A stretch of DNA of 64,000 bases from Streptococcus sp. 1643 (GCF_006228325.1 NZ_CP040231.1:1437001-1501000); one strand, 5' to 3'; shown: positions 9,065 through 17,714, counted from the first letter of the stretch. Notes: generated from the letters alone by a model not told the origin. Program-made: numbers and translations.

Positions 9065-9427
9065 CTATAGGTCTATCCCCTTGTCTCGGAGATTATCTAA
9101 GCACTCCTCATAGTATCCTGTATCATGCTCACTATAGATGGGACTGGTTAGCTTCTCCTCGGGTAAGTCTTGATAAGGAGGGCAGGTCTTGCCACGGTAG
9201 TTCTTATCCAGCCACTCTGGACTGACATTGTAGCCACGGTCAGCCATCTCCTCCATGATCAAGTCATGATAGGCATAGAGACGATAGGGCGAGTGAGTAA
9301 AGACATAGTCCACCGTCGCATGCTTTCTGCCCCAGCCATTGCCACGTAGGGCGCAGCACTCTCGATGTTGCCCCAAAAGTTGAGGACGAGGAAGTTGCGA
9401 AATCAAAGCCTCATGCCAAAGTCTCAT
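9065..9427 (-). CDS. TIGR02328 family protein (pyrimidine dimer DNA glycosylase-like)
   Basis: The 120 residues start MRLWHEALISQLPRPQLLGQHRECCALRGNGWGRKH, which I recognise as the conserved small family annotated TIGR02328 and related to T4 endonuclease V-type pyrimidine dimer glycosylases. In that enzyme the residue after the initiator Met is the catalytic nucleophile; here it is Arg2 rather than Thr2, so glycosylase activity is uncertain. AAAGGAG precedes the ATG, which lies within the last 17 bases of the upstream DUF1722 gene. The tight overlap suggests a two-gene unit, perhaps in DNA repair, but this is inference. Confidence 0.7.
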   Translation of the reverse strand: MRLWHEALISQLPRPQLLGQHRECCALRGNGWGRKHATVDYVFTHSPYRLYAYHDLIMEEMADRGYNVSPEWLDKNYRGKTCPPYQDLPEEKLTSPIYSEHDTGYYEECLDNLRDKGIDL

Positions 9428-9824
9428 GGGAGTCTCCTTTCAGTAAAGTCGAATGTTGCAAGTAGGTATTTGGATAGCGATCAAGCAAGTCTCGAGTCTT
9501 AGCAATCAAGTCTTCCTTAGAAGCCTGACCAAAGCGGTAGCGATCCAGCAAGAGCATATAGTCTTTGCGCTCAACATCTGTCGCTTTCTTTTTGAAATAG
9601 CCCCAAATATGCTGAAAGGCATTGCAAACCTGACCCCTATGCTCAGGAATTTGGCAAGCACGGTCAATCAGTTCTTGAACATGGCTGACCTCCACCACTT
9701 CATTCTTGAGATATTGGCGAATCTCATTATAAATATTGCTGGAATGGCTCAAAACGAGGTATTTGTTTCTAGCCCAGAGTTGTTGGCAAAGGGCACGTTG
9801 GTTGTTATTATTCATAATTGACAT
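9411..9824 (-). CDS. DUF1722 (YbgA-like) protein
   Basis: The 137-residue protein (NQRALCQQLWARNKYLVLSHS, HIWGYFKKKATDVERKDYMLLLDRYR, LLDRYPNTYLQHSTLL) matches DUF1722/YbgA, a helical domain found alone or fused to DUF523. HIWGYFKK and the YLQHS ending are family hallmarks. Biochemical function is not established; links to DNA repair and photolyase neighbours are reported for relatives. It overlaps the next gene by 17 bases, so the two are translated from one message. MSIMNNNN and MNNNN are alternative starts. Confidence 0.8.
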   Translation of the reverse strand: MSIMNNNNQRALCQQLWARNKYLVLSHSSNIYNEIRQYLKNEVVEVSHVQELIDRACQIPEHRGQVCNAFQHIWGYFKKKATDVERKDYMLLLDRYRFGQASKEDLIAKTRDLLDRYPNTYLQHSTLLKGDSHETLA

Positions 9825-9834
9825 TATACCATGA

Positions 9835-10107
9835 TTACTCTAAGAACTCTGCCATTTTTACATCGTAAGCATTTTGAAGATTGAGCCAAGTTTTCATCGA
9901 AATATTGGTAAGTTTCTCTAACTTCTGAGCAATCTCATTACTAATTGACTGCTCACCTTTCACTAATTTTCTGATCATCTTTGGCGATACCCCCAACTTC
10001 TCCGCAAATTCTTTCTGGGTCATGTTATAATCTTCAATTAGCTCTCCAATATATTGACCTGGGTGGAAAGCAATTAGGTCTTTGTATTCAATAATTTTAT
10101 TAGTCAT
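9835..10107 (-). CDS. HigA-like helix-turn-helix antitoxin or regulator
   Basis: The 90-residue protein (MTNKIIEYKD start) contains AFHPGQYIGELIEDYNMTQKEFAEKLGVSPKMIRKLVKGE, an XRE helix-turn-helix, followed by ISNEIAQKLEKL and TWLNLQNAYD, the classic tail of HigA-family antitoxins. HigA proteins bind their own promoter and neutralise a HigB RNase, but no higB-like gene is adjacent. The upstream partner is an Ntn-hydrolase-like gene whose TGA stop is two bases from this ATG, so they are translationally coupled. An in-frame ATG at 10116 is also possible. The region is clearly more AT-rich than its flanks, suggesting acquisition. Confidence 0.8.
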   Translation of the reverse strand: MTNKIIEYKDLIAFHPGQYIGELIEDYNMTQKEFAEKLGVSPKMIRKLVKGEQSISNEIAQKLEKLTNISMKTWLNLQNAYDVKMAEFLE

Positions 10108-10109
10108 AT

Positions 10110-10727
10110 TCACCATTTAATCACGTGTTGTTCAATATTACTATTAACTGATTTATCTTTTTTAGAAATTTCAAGAATAATTTCTCTATGAAGTTCTTTT
10201 ATATTTTTAATTAGCATGCCTCGACTAAAATTTTGAATATTAGTCTGAGATAAAACAATTTCGATTATTCTATTATCAATGACCTTTTGATAATATTTTT
10301 GGTTCACGCTAGGAGGAGTCAATATAGGTGACCATCCATCTAATTTTTCAGATATATATAACTGATTATTAAGCATTTCATCATCCATGTGAAAATTTCC
10401 TCCAAATCCAATCCCCTCTTTACTTACTCCTATAACTAGAACGTTACTTTGATTTTGCTGAATAACTTGTTTGTTCCCAGTTAAAAGCCATAAAAATTCA
10501 AAATAATCTTCTGCACTCGGACAATCCTCTAATGAAAAATAACCATTCTCTTTTAAAGTTATTACCGGCTGTGCTGAACCTGTCATTCCAACCAAAACTT
10601 TATTATTTACTTTAAAAACCTTTGACGTTTTTTCACTCGTAATTTCATCCGAATTACTCATTCTCATGTCTCCTGAAATAATTGCAAAATTTCTAAAAAC
10701 AGTTCCAATTACACAAGACAATGTCAT
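10110..10727 (-). CDS. Proteasome/HslV-like Ntn-hydrolase protein
   Basis: The 205-residue protein starts M-T-L-S-C-V-I-G and continues FRNFAIISGDMRMSNSDEIT ... TSKVFKVNNKVLVGMTGSA. This resembles the N-terminus of proteasome beta subunits and HslV: a Thr exposed after Met removal, an Asp in (A/S)GD, a Lys-rich strand, then VGMTG where HslV has AGFAGG. A second strand pair SNVLVIGVSKEGIGF fits the same sandwich fold. If right, Thr2 would be the nucleophile, with Asp20 and Lys33 or Lys36 supporting. No ATPase partner (HslU-like) is adjacent. GGAGGTGA abuts the ATG. It starts inside the tail of an hsdR remnant. The fold call is by eye and needs a structural search. Confidence 0.5.
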   Translation of the reverse strand: MTLSCVIGTVFRNFAIISGDMRMSNSDEITSEKTSKVFKVNNKVLVGMTGSAQPVITLKENGYFSLEDCPSAEDYFEFLWLLTGNKQVIQQNQSNVLVIGVSKEGIGFGGNFHMDDEMLNNQLYISEKLDGWSPILTPPSVNQKYYQKVIDNRIIEIVLSQTNIQNFSRGMLIKNIKELHREIILEISKKDKSVNSNIEQHVIKW

Positions 10728-10938
10728 TCACCTCCTTAATAGCAAGTTTATCCAAAAATACATTTCTTAATTTTAAAAATTGCTCCTTAAAAACAGATAC
10801 AAGGATGTTGGTATCTGGATCTCTTTCTGCAATTTCCTTCCCATTGCGAGGAAGATATGTATAGCCCATACGCATGAGATGTAGAGCTGCTGGGATTTGT
10901 ACCCTGGTTAGTTCAGAAAAATCTTTTCTCTTTGCCAT
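10693..10938 (-). pseudogene. Truncated type I restriction endonuclease subunit (hsdR) N-terminus
   Basis: The reading frame begins MAKRKDFSELTRVQIPAALHLMRMGYTYL and continues RDPDTNILVSVFKEQFLKL, typical of the N-terminus of one class of HsdR proteins (usually about 1000 residues). After FLKL (about codon 57) the similarity stops and the frame runs 24 codons into unrelated sequence carrying the start of the Ntn-hydrolase gene. It is therefore a stump left by deletion or insertion. No hsdM or hsdS is visible nearby. Its promoter may now drive the two genes behind it. Confidence 0.7.
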
Positions 10939-10962
10939 AAAAAACCTTTCTTAAGCTTTGTA

Positions 10963-10977
10963 AGAATAGTTTATTCT
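10963..10977. promoter_or_regulatory. Inverted repeat upstream of the hsdR stump, possible operator
   Basis: AGAATA-gtt-TATTCT is a perfect 6-bp inverted repeat about 25 bases before the hsdR-stump ATG. HigA-type regulators bind such short palindromes near their promoters, so it is a candidate operator for the downstream HigA-like protein. This rests on position only. Confidence 0.35.
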
Positions 10978-11068
10978 AAACGCTTCATTCTATTCAACTG
11001 TTTCAACTATTAAAAATTTATTTTCTCTATTATTATATCATGTTTCAGATGGATTTTCCCATACGCTC

Positions 11069-13702
11069 CTACTCCAACTGGCTTTTAACCTTCTTCTTAG
11101 TCAAGGTACGGTCATTTTTATTGGAGAGAGCTTTGATACGAGCTTCGAGAAGGGTTTTCCGTCCGGTCTCTGTTCGTGTGTAGACGAGATGATAATGTCC
11201 GATAGTCGGCGTCAGAAAGTCGAGGAATTTCTGTGCTTCTTCCTTGCGCTTGTCAAAAAGACTAGGCACGACATAGTAAGGTGACTGACCTTGTCGGACT
11301 TTCTCTGCCTTCAAGAGATAGCGCTGGTTGTCCACTGGTGCAAAGAACTCTCCCACAGTCTGAGCAAACAACTCCTTGTCCCTCATGCTTCCTCCCTTGA
11401 GATAGGCAAAGACCATGTAGTTTTCCTTGTCCTCCTCTACCTGAACACGGGATTGATCATCCGTTAGATGCCCCGAATCTAGCAGAACCTTTCGGATCTG
11501 CTCACCCAGAGACTGCAAGCGTTTATAGGGACTCTTATAGCGGAGGTAGCGCCAAGATGCAAAGACCAAAAAGAGGAGACATGCTGTCGTAAGCCACCAA
11601 ACACCGATCAATCTCAGTCTAAATAGCAAGACCAACAAATCCACTGCCAACAAGAGCAATGACATGCGAACCCATTTTAATGCATCAAGCAAGAGCATGA
11701 CTGGGATTTTCTGTTTTTGAGTTGCAACTTCTGTAACTATCTCGAACTGATCCGCTACGACAAGAGCATCTTGCCATTTTTGTCTCAAGCCTGCTCGATC
11801 CTTGGAGAGACTCTTAACTCGCTCATTATACTCACTAATTTGCTTTTTCTTAAAAGGGGGCTTTGGAAAATCCAAACGATCCAAACCGGTCTCAATACTC
11901 TCCTGATTATAGGCCAATCCAAGAAAATGCTCCATCCGTCGCGACAAGGTCTGCAGATCCTGATTGCTCTCTGGTCTAGGCTCCTCACCAGGAAGAGTGA
12001 TGAGTGCTTGCGCTTGAACGGCTACCAGATGCCAGATGTTGCTGGTCTTTTCTGGATGTCCCGGCCAGATACGAATGGCACGCCCGCGCATCTGGTTGCT
12101 CAGCATAAAGCTCCCCACAAAGCTTCCGAGGATTAGGGAATTAACACAAGGAGCATCCCAACCCTCTCCGAGGAGAGATTTGGTTCCGACTAGGACTTGA
12201 ATCCGCCCTCGTTGAAAAAGCTCCGTCACTGCCGCTACGATTCCCTTAGCTGAGCTCGGAAAACCAACCTGCACATAATCTTTTTGGTCCAAGTGACCAA
12301 TAGATGAGAAACTAAGAGGAACCTGAGGCAAGAGCTCCTTCAACTCTGCTGTCACATCGGTAGGCAAAATAACGACACTACCTGACAAGACAGCCAAAGA
12401 AACAGGTATCTCTTGCTCCTGAGCTTTTCGACGAATGTTTTCAAAATAAGGGAGAACCCCCAACTGAGAAATGGTTGTCTGATCATCTCCCAGATAGGTG
12501 GCAAAATCCTTGCGAATATAGTCAGCTAGTACTAACTGTCTCAGTTCCTGACCTAGACTCTCATACTCCGTCAAAAAGATATCGGCAATGGCAGACAACT
12601 TCCCTAGAGATTGGGTTAAAAGCTGGTCAGAAGCCTTAGACTTAACCAGATAAACCTGACGTTTTTCCACCAACCCACGCGCCTTCAAGTCAGCCTCTAA
12701 CTTTTTCCTATATCCATCTGGATCCTCATACCATTCTGGTGTCTGATAGAGTATGCTCTGCAACAGCGTCTCCAGCCAGTAGGAGGTCAATGCTGGAAGC
12801 TTCTGGGTTCCCAGTAAATTTTGCAAAGAGGGAGGAATCGTTAACCCCTGAGAATGCATATAAATCAACATAGCAGACAAGTACTTGGGATCTTCTAAGA
12901 GCAAATCAGATGAAATATCCCCTTTGAGGACCTTAGAGCCTGCTACAAATGTTTGAAAATCAGGATCGACTATAAGGTGATGAATATAGTCCCACTTAGT
13001 CTCCTCAAACTGTTTGAGACGTTCCGCCTCTTCAGCTGTTGGTGAACACATATAGACAAAATCCTGATGAGGGCAAAGAGTGTCTTCCTTTACTAGTTCA
13101 GGTACCGTGATTTCTTGATCGATCTCCCCACACATACGGATATAGCGTTCCCAGAGTTCAGGCTCGCTGTCATAAGGTGGTGTCGCTGTCAGGGAGATGA
13201 CTTGCAGCGGTTCATACTGTTTGCGAAAGGCTTCCAGACTTTTCCACCATTCATTGCGCAGGTGGTGGCATTCGTCCAAGCAAAGAGTCGCAACTTTCTG
13301 AGTTCTTAGGCTTGCAAGCAAATCAAACCCCACAAAATCCTCTGCTTCTCCATCTTCTTGTGATTGCAGTTGGTTCATGGCGCTATGAAAAGCCTGATAG
13401 GTCACAATCGTTAATGCCTTCATCTCCTTTAAGTTTTGGGAAACGAGGTCTGAAAGCCTCTGACCATCCTCTAGAAAAGCAGTTTGGATCCTATCTACCC
13501 ATTGTTCACGAATGGTGACAGTCGGAACTAAGATGAGGGCTGGGTTGCCAAAACGAGCGATTAGCTCGATACCAATGGTTGTCTTTCCAGACCCTGGAGC
13601 AGCCACTAGATGAACATGACCGTCTGCTTGATAGTCCTGAAAACGATCCAATACCTGTTTTTGATATTGGCGCCAGCTTCCTTTAAAGTTTAAACCTAAC
13701 AT
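11069..13702 (-). CDS. Superfamily II DEAD/DEAH helicase with C-terminal membrane segments
   Basis: The 877-residue protein has a helicase core: Walker A APGSGKTT (residues 35-42), DECHHL (motif II), SLTATPP (motif III), and GRAIR in motif VI (QMRGRAIRIWPG). These define a RAD3/UvrB-like superfamily II ATPase. Two hydrophobic stretches (about residues 677-720: MSLLLLAVDLLVLLF and VWWLTTACLLFLVFASW) form a membrane hairpin, which is odd for a helicase; a soluble domain and a Lys-rich tail follow. The ATG at 13702 has AGGGG 5 bases upstream; the frame opens at 13714. Function is unknown; a stand-alone defence or DNA-repair ATPase is possible. Confidence 0.8.
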   Translation of the reverse strand: MLGLNFKGSWRQYQKQVLDRFQDYQADGHVHLVAAPGSGKTTIGIELIARFGNPALILVPTVTIREQWVDRIQTAFLEDGQRLSDLVSQNLKEMKALTIVTYQAFHSAMNQLQSQEDGEAEDFVGFDLLASLRTQKVATLCLDECHHLRNEWWKSLEAFRKQYEPLQVISLTATPPYDSEPELWERYIRMCGEIDQEITVPELVKEDTLCPHQDFVYMCSPTAEEAERLKQFEETKWDYIHHLIVDPDFQTFVAGSKVLKGDISSDLLLEDPKYLSAMLIYMHSQGLTIPPSLQNLLGTQKLPALTSYWLETLLQSILYQTPEWYEDPDGYRKKLEADLKARGLVEKRQVYLVKSKASDQLLTQSLGKLSAIADIFLTEYESLGQELRQLVLADYIRKDFATYLGDDQTTISQLGVLPYFENIRRKAQEQEIPVSLAVLSGSVVILPTDVTAELKELLPQVPLSFSSIGHLDQKDYVQVGFPSSAKGIVAAVTELFQRGRIQVLVGTKSLLGEGWDAPCVNSLILGSFVGSFMLSNQMRGRAIRIWPGHPEKTSNIWHLVAVQAQALITLPGEEPRPESNQDLQTLSRRMEHFLGLAYNQESIETGLDRLDFPKPPFKKKQISEYNERVKSLSKDRAGLRQKWQDALVVADQFEIVTEVATQKQKIPVMLLLDALKWVRMSLLLLAVDLLVLLFRLRLIGVWWLTTACLLFLVFASWRYLRYKSPYKRLQSLGEQIRKVLLDSGHLTDDQSRVQVEEDKENYMVFAYLKGGSMRDKELFAQTVGEFFAPVDNQRYLLKAEKVRQGQSPYYVVPSLFDKRKEEAQKFLDFLTPTIGHYHLVYTRTETGRKTLLEARIKALSNKNDRTLTKKKVKSQLE

Positions 13703-13835
13703 GATACCCCTCATTCCTATACCGTCTTTTTCTTATTCTCATTTTACCACACTTATTTCTCCAGTCAGATAATCCAGATAGTTTTTCTCCACAAAATATG
13801 GTATAGTAGAATCATACTATCTATGAGGAGTTTAC

Positions 13836-14453
13836 ATGTCACAGGATAAGCAAATGAAAGCTGTTTCTCCCCTTCTACAGCAAGTCATCAATATCTCATC
13901 TATCGTCGGGGGAGTCGGTACCTTGATTTTCTGTATTTGGGCCTATCAGGCAGGAGTGTTACAGTCAAAGGAAACCCTATCAGCCTTTATCCAGCAAGCT
14001 GGGGTTTGGGGACCACCACTCTTTATCTTTTTACAGATCCTACAAACCGTTGTTCCGATTATTCCGGGAGCTCTGACCTCAGTGGCTGGGGTCTTTATTT
14101 ACGGCCACATCATCGGAACCATCTATAACTATATCGGTATCGTGATTGGCTGTGCCATTATCTTTTACCTCGTCCGTCTCTACGGAGCCGCCTTTGTCCA
14201 GTCCGTCGTCAGCAAGCGCACCTATGACAAGTACATCGGTTGGCTAGATAAGGGCAATCGTTTCGAGCGGTTCTTTATCTTTATGATGATCTGGCCAGTT
14301 AGCCCGGCTGACTTTCTCTGTATGCTGGCTGCCCTCACCAAGATGACCTTCAAGCGCTATATGATTATCATCGTTTTGACCAAGCCCTTTACCCTAGTGG
14401 TTTATACTTATGGTTTGACTTATATTATTGATTTCTTCTGGCAGATGTTTTGA
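13836..14453 (+). CDS. TVP38/TMEM64 (VTT-domain, DedA-like) membrane protein
   Basis: The 205-residue protein has an N-terminal transmembrane helix (about 18-42) followed by a VTT domain: FLQILQTVVPIIPGALTSVAGVFIYG, then a glycine-rich helix and FERFFIFMMIWPVSPADFLCMLAALT. The Pro-rich re-entrant motifs are hallmarks of the TVP38/DedA superfamily, proposed to move lipids or support membrane homeostasis. GAGGAG precedes the ATG. It is transcribed away from the helicase gene and stands alone; no plus-strand terminator lies directly behind it. Confidence 0.88.
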   Translation: MSQDKQMKAVSPLLQQVINISSIVGGVGTLIFCIWAYQAGVLQSKETLSAFIQQAGVWGPPLFIFLQILQTVVPIIPGALTSVAGVFIYGHIIGTIYNYIGIVIGCAIIFYLVRLYGAAFVQSVVSKRTYDKYIGWLDKGNRFERFFIFMMIWPVSPADFLCMLAALTKMTFKRYMIIIVLTKPFTLVVYTYGLTYIIDFFWQMF

Positions 14454-14534
14454 GGATAGAATATAGCCTAATACTAAATATACTTTGGTATGGAAATCAT
14501 GCCTATTTGTCAATAGTGAAGCGAGGATTTACCT

Positions 14535-14670
14535 AGCCTTTCCGCCGTGATAAAAACACCTGAAATCTAATGGTTTCAGGTGTTCGGAAACTTTGAGACA
14601 TTAGGCTCAAAGTTAAGATATGGAATTTCGAAGAAAGTCGCTACCGTCCGTAATCACTTAAGGAAAGGCT
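14535..14670 (-). repeat. Family-B multibranched structured element, copy B2 (inverted)
   Basis: Outer arms AGCCTTTCC (14535-14543) and GGAAAGGCT (14662-14670) continue, after a 3- and 4-base internal loop, as GTGAT (14547-14551) and ATCAC (14653-14657). Inside are an 11-bp hairpin AACACCTGAAA/TTTCAGGTGTT (14555-14584), a 9-bp hairpin AACTTTGAG/CTCAAAGTT (14589-14614), and CCGTCC (14644-14649). On the minus strand the GGACGG-tAGCgACTTtCTTCG core and the hairpin loop cctaatgt match copy B1 at 5162-5300, while the stems are different sequences. Confidence 0.65.
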
Positions 14671-14686
14671 CAAAAAAATTGTCTTC

Positions 14687-14728
14687 AAAGAAAATATCCG
14701 TTTGGTTTCCCAAGCGGATGTTTTCTTT
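14687..14728. terminator. Strong stem-loop downstream of scrK
   Basis: A long stem (AAAGAAAA..ATCCG.TTGG with CCAA.CGGAT.TTTTCTTT) sits immediately beyond the scrK stop. It is followed on the plus strand by a T-rich stretch and is almost symmetrical, so it may end transcripts from both sides. On the minus strand the next T-run is about 15 bases away. Confidence 0.55.
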
Positions 14729-14731
14729 GTT

Positions 14732-15619
14732 TTATTTTGCGACACTCTTAGCAAGGACAAAGTTCCCAAGTGTGGCAGAACCATTTCCTGCGACTGCTGG
14801 CGTCACGATGTAGTCACGCACGTCTGGTACTGGTAGGTAGCCATTGAGAAGAGCTGTAAATTTCTCACGTACACGGTCCAGCATGTGTTGCTGTGCCATG
14901 ACGCCACCACCAAAGACGATCACATCTGGACGGAAAGTCACTGTAGCATTGACCGCAGCCTGAGCGATATAGTAGGCTTGAACATCCCAGACAGAACTGT
15001 TGAGTTCAATATTTTCACCACGAATACCTGTACGGGCTTCGAGACTTGGACCAGCCGCAAAGCCTTCCAAACAGCCCTTGTGGAAAGGACAAACGCCGTT
15101 AAATTCTTTTTCTACATCCATTGGGTGTTTAGCCACATAGTAGTGACCCATCTCAGGGTGACCCACACCACCGATAAACTCACCACGTTGGATAACACCT
15201 GCACCGATCCCTGTACCGATCGTGTAGTAAACCAAGTTTTCGATGCGGCCACCAGCATTGTTACGCGCAACCACTTCACCATAGGCAGAACTGTTTACGT
15301 CAGTTGTGAAATACATGGGTACGTTGAGGGCACGACGAAGGGCACCAAGTAGGTCTACATTTGCCCAGTGAGGTTTTGGAGTCGTTGTGATAAAGCCATA
15401 GGTTTTTGAGTTTTTGTCGATATCAATGGGACCGAAGGAACCGATGGCAAGACCTGCAAGATTATCGAATTTTGAGAAGAACTCAATGGTTTTATCGATT
15501 GTTTCGATTGGAGTTGTTGTAGGAAATTGTGTTTTTTCCACAACATTAAAGTTTTCATCACCGACAGCACAGACAAACTTTGTACCGCCCGCTTCTAAGC
15601 TTCCATATAATTTTGTCAT
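14732..15619 (-). CDS. scrK: Fructokinase (ROK family)
   Basis: ScrK phosphorylates the fructose released when sucrose 6-phosphate is hydrolysed. The 295 residues begin MTKLYGSLEAGGTKFVCAVG (ROK phosphate-binding loop), have TGIGAGVIQRGEFIGG, and a ROK zinc motif HPEMGHYYVAKHP ... CPFHKGCLEG. I chose the ATG at 15619 with AGAGG 6 bases upstream, although the frame opens at 15658. It lies behind scrA in the same direction, with a 158-base gap. Confidence 0.93.
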   Translation of the reverse strand: MTKLYGSLEAGGTKFVCAVGDENFNVVEKTQFPTTTPIETIDKTIEFFSKFDNLAGLAIGSFGPIDIDKNSKTYGFITTTPKPHWANVDLLGALRRALNVPMYFTTDVNSSAYGEVVARNNAGGRIENLVYYTIGTGIGAGVIQRGEFIGGVGHPEMGHYYVAKHPMDVEKEFNGVCPFHKGCLEGFAAGPSLEARTGIRGENIELNSSVWDVQAYYIAQAAVNATVTFRPDVIVFGGGVMAQQHMLDRVREKFTALLNGYLPVPDVRDYIVTPAVAGNGSATLGNFVLAKSVAK

Positions 15620-15777
15620 GATAAACCTCTTATCTTTGTTTTCTCTATTATAGCACATTTTAAAGGGCTAGATTTCTCAATATTTTAGATTTTCCTCTGT
15701 AAATCTTACCATCCAAGTAAAAACGAACAAACATAATATTTGTTCGTTTTATTTTTAAATCTGATTTTCGAAGAGGA

Positions 15778-17664
15778 CTAGGCTTTCACTTCGATGATAG
15801 CGTCACCCTTGACAACTGAACCGCTTGCGACTGGTGTCACAGAAGCGTAGTCTGCTGTGTTGGTTACGATAACCATTGTTGTGTCGTCAAGACCTGCAGC
15901 AGCGATTTTGTTTGAGTCAAAGGTTCCGAGAACATCACCAGCTTTGACCTTGTCGCCTTGAGCAACTTTTTGTTCAAAGCCTTCACCGTTCATAGTCACC
16001 GTGTCGATACCAACGTGGATCAAGATTTCAGCTCCGTTTGCTGTCTTCAAACCGTAAGCATGTCCTGTAGCAAAGGCGATTGATACTTCTGCATCAGCTG
16101 GTGCGTAAACCACGCCTTGGCTTGGTTTCACTGCAATCCCTTGTCCCATTGCACCACTTGAAAAGACTGGGTCATCAACATTCTCAAGGGCAACTACGTC
16201 CCCAACGATTGGAGTTTGGATTGTTTCATTTTGAGGAGCTACTGGAATGTTACCAGTTGTTTCTTCTTGAACCAAACGTTCTGTCGCTACTTCACTAGCA
16301 ACTTCTTCTTCGTCCTCGTAACCAAACATGTAAGTAAGTGCAAAACCAAGAACGAATGATACAGCTACCATAAGGATGTATTGGAATAATTGACCGTTAC
16401 CAATGTACAACATTGTACCAGGGATGATGGTGATACCATTACCAGTACCAGCAAGACCAAGGATTGAAGCCAGTCCACCACCGATAGCACCAGCAATCAA
16501 TGAAAGGAAGAATGGTTTACGGAAACGCAAGTTCACCCCGAAGATAGCAGGCTCTGTAATACCGAGGAAGGCAGAAAGAGCAGCTGGGAAAGCAAGTGTT
16601 TTCAGTTTAGGATTTTTAGTTTTGACACCAACGGCAACAGTTGCAGCCCCTTGAGCTGTCATAGCTGCAGTGATAATGGCGTTGAATGGGTTGGCATGAT
16701 CGGCAGCAAGCAATTGCACTTCAAGCAAGTTGAAGATGTGGTGTACACCTGATACGACAATCAATTGGTGAACCCCACCAATCAAGAAACCACCAAGACC
16801 AAATGGCAAGCCAAGAATCGCTTTTGTACCGATAAGGATGTAGTTCTCAACAACATGGAAGACTGGTCCGATGACAAAGAGTCCAAGGATAGACATCACC
16901 AAAAGTGTCACGAATGGCGTCACCAAGAGATCCAAGACATCTGGAACCACTTTGCGGAGAGCTTTTTCAAACTTGGCTCCGACCACCCCAATGATGAAGG
17001 CTGGAAGAACGGAACCTTGCAAACCAACAACAGGAATGAAGCCAAAGAAGTTCATAGCTGTTACTTCACCACCTGATGCTACAGCCCAGGCGTTTGGAAG
17101 CGAACCAGAAACCAGCATCATACCGAGGACGATACCAACGGCTGGATTTCCACCGAATACGCGGAAGGTTGACCATACAACCAAACCTGGCAAGATGATG
17201 AAGGCTGTATCTGTCAAGATTTGAGTATATGTTGTCACGTCAGCTGGAAGTGTCATTCCAAGAGCAGTCAAGAGACCACGCACACCCATGAAGAGACCAG
17301 TTGCTACGATAACTGGGATGATTGGTACAAAGACGTCACCGAAAGTACGGATAGCACGTTGGAACCAATTTCCTTGTTTAGCAGCTTCTGCTTTCATATC
17401 TTCTTTAGAAGATGTTGGCAAACCAAGTGCAACCACTTCGTCATACATCTTGTTTACTGTACCAGTCCCAAATATGATTTGGTATTGGCCTGAGTTAAAG
17501 AAAGCTCCTTGAACTTTATCCAAGTTCTCAATCACTTCCTTCTTGATTTTCCCTTCATCTTTGACCATGACACGCAGACGAGTCGCACAGTGGGCTACAC
17601 TGTTGACATTCTCACGTCCGCCAAGGGCTTCGATGACCTTTTTTGCAATATCCTGATTGTTCAT
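15778..17664 (-). CDS. scrA: Sucrose-specific PTS transporter EIIBCA
   Basis: This permease imports sucrose and phosphorylates it to sucrose 6-phosphate. The 628 residues run EIIB (phospho-Cys26 in VAHCATRLRV), EIIC (about 105-460, multiple membrane segments, GITEPAIFGV), an acidic linker (GYEDEEEVASE), and EIIA at the C-terminus (EILIHVGIDTVTMNG, with the phospho-His). I prefer the ATG at 17664; a TTG two codons earlier is in frame. It diverges from scrB across a 379-base control region with cre/ScrR-like sites. Confidence 0.96.
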   Translation of the reverse strand: MNNQDIAKKVIEALGGRENVNSVAHCATRLRVMVKDEGKIKKEVIENLDKVQGAFFNSGQYQIIFGTGTVNKMYDEVVALGLPTSSKEDMKAEAAKQGNWFQRAIRTFGDVFVPIIPVIVATGLFMGVRGLLTALGMTLPADVTTYTQILTDTAFIILPGLVVWSTFRVFGGNPAVGIVLGMMLVSGSLPNAWAVASGGEVTAMNFFGFIPVVGLQGSVLPAFIIGVVGAKFEKALRKVVPDVLDLLVTPFVTLLVMSILGLFVIGPVFHVVENYILIGTKAILGLPFGLGGFLIGGVHQLIVVSGVHHIFNLLEVQLLAADHANPFNAIITAAMTAQGAATVAVGVKTKNPKLKTLAFPAALSAFLGITEPAIFGVNLRFRKPFFLSLIAGAIGGGLASILGLAGTGNGITIIPGTMLYIGNGQLFQYILMVAVSFVLGFALTYMFGYEDEEEVASEVATERLVQEETTGNIPVAPQNETIQTPIVGDVVALENVDDPVFSSGAMGQGIAVKPSQGVVYAPADAEVSIAFATGHAYGLKTANGAEILIHVGIDTVTMNGEGFEQKVAQGDKVKAGDVLGTFDSNKIAAAGLDDTTMVIVTNTADYASVTPVASGSVVKGDAIIEVKA

Positions 17665-17700
17665 TTGCAAAAATCTCCTTATAAAAATTTTGTTCTTGTT

Positions 17701-17714
17701 TGAAAGCGATTTTA
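17701..17714. promoter_or_regulatory. cre-like operator at the scrA side
   Basis: TGAAAGCGATTTTA matches the catabolite-responsive element consensus TGWAANCGNTNWCA at 13 of 14 positions. It is 37 bases from the scrA ATG, where CcpA or ScrR binding could block transcription. CcpA and ScrR are both LacI-family proteins with overlapping site preference, so the binder is not resolved. Confidence 0.6.
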
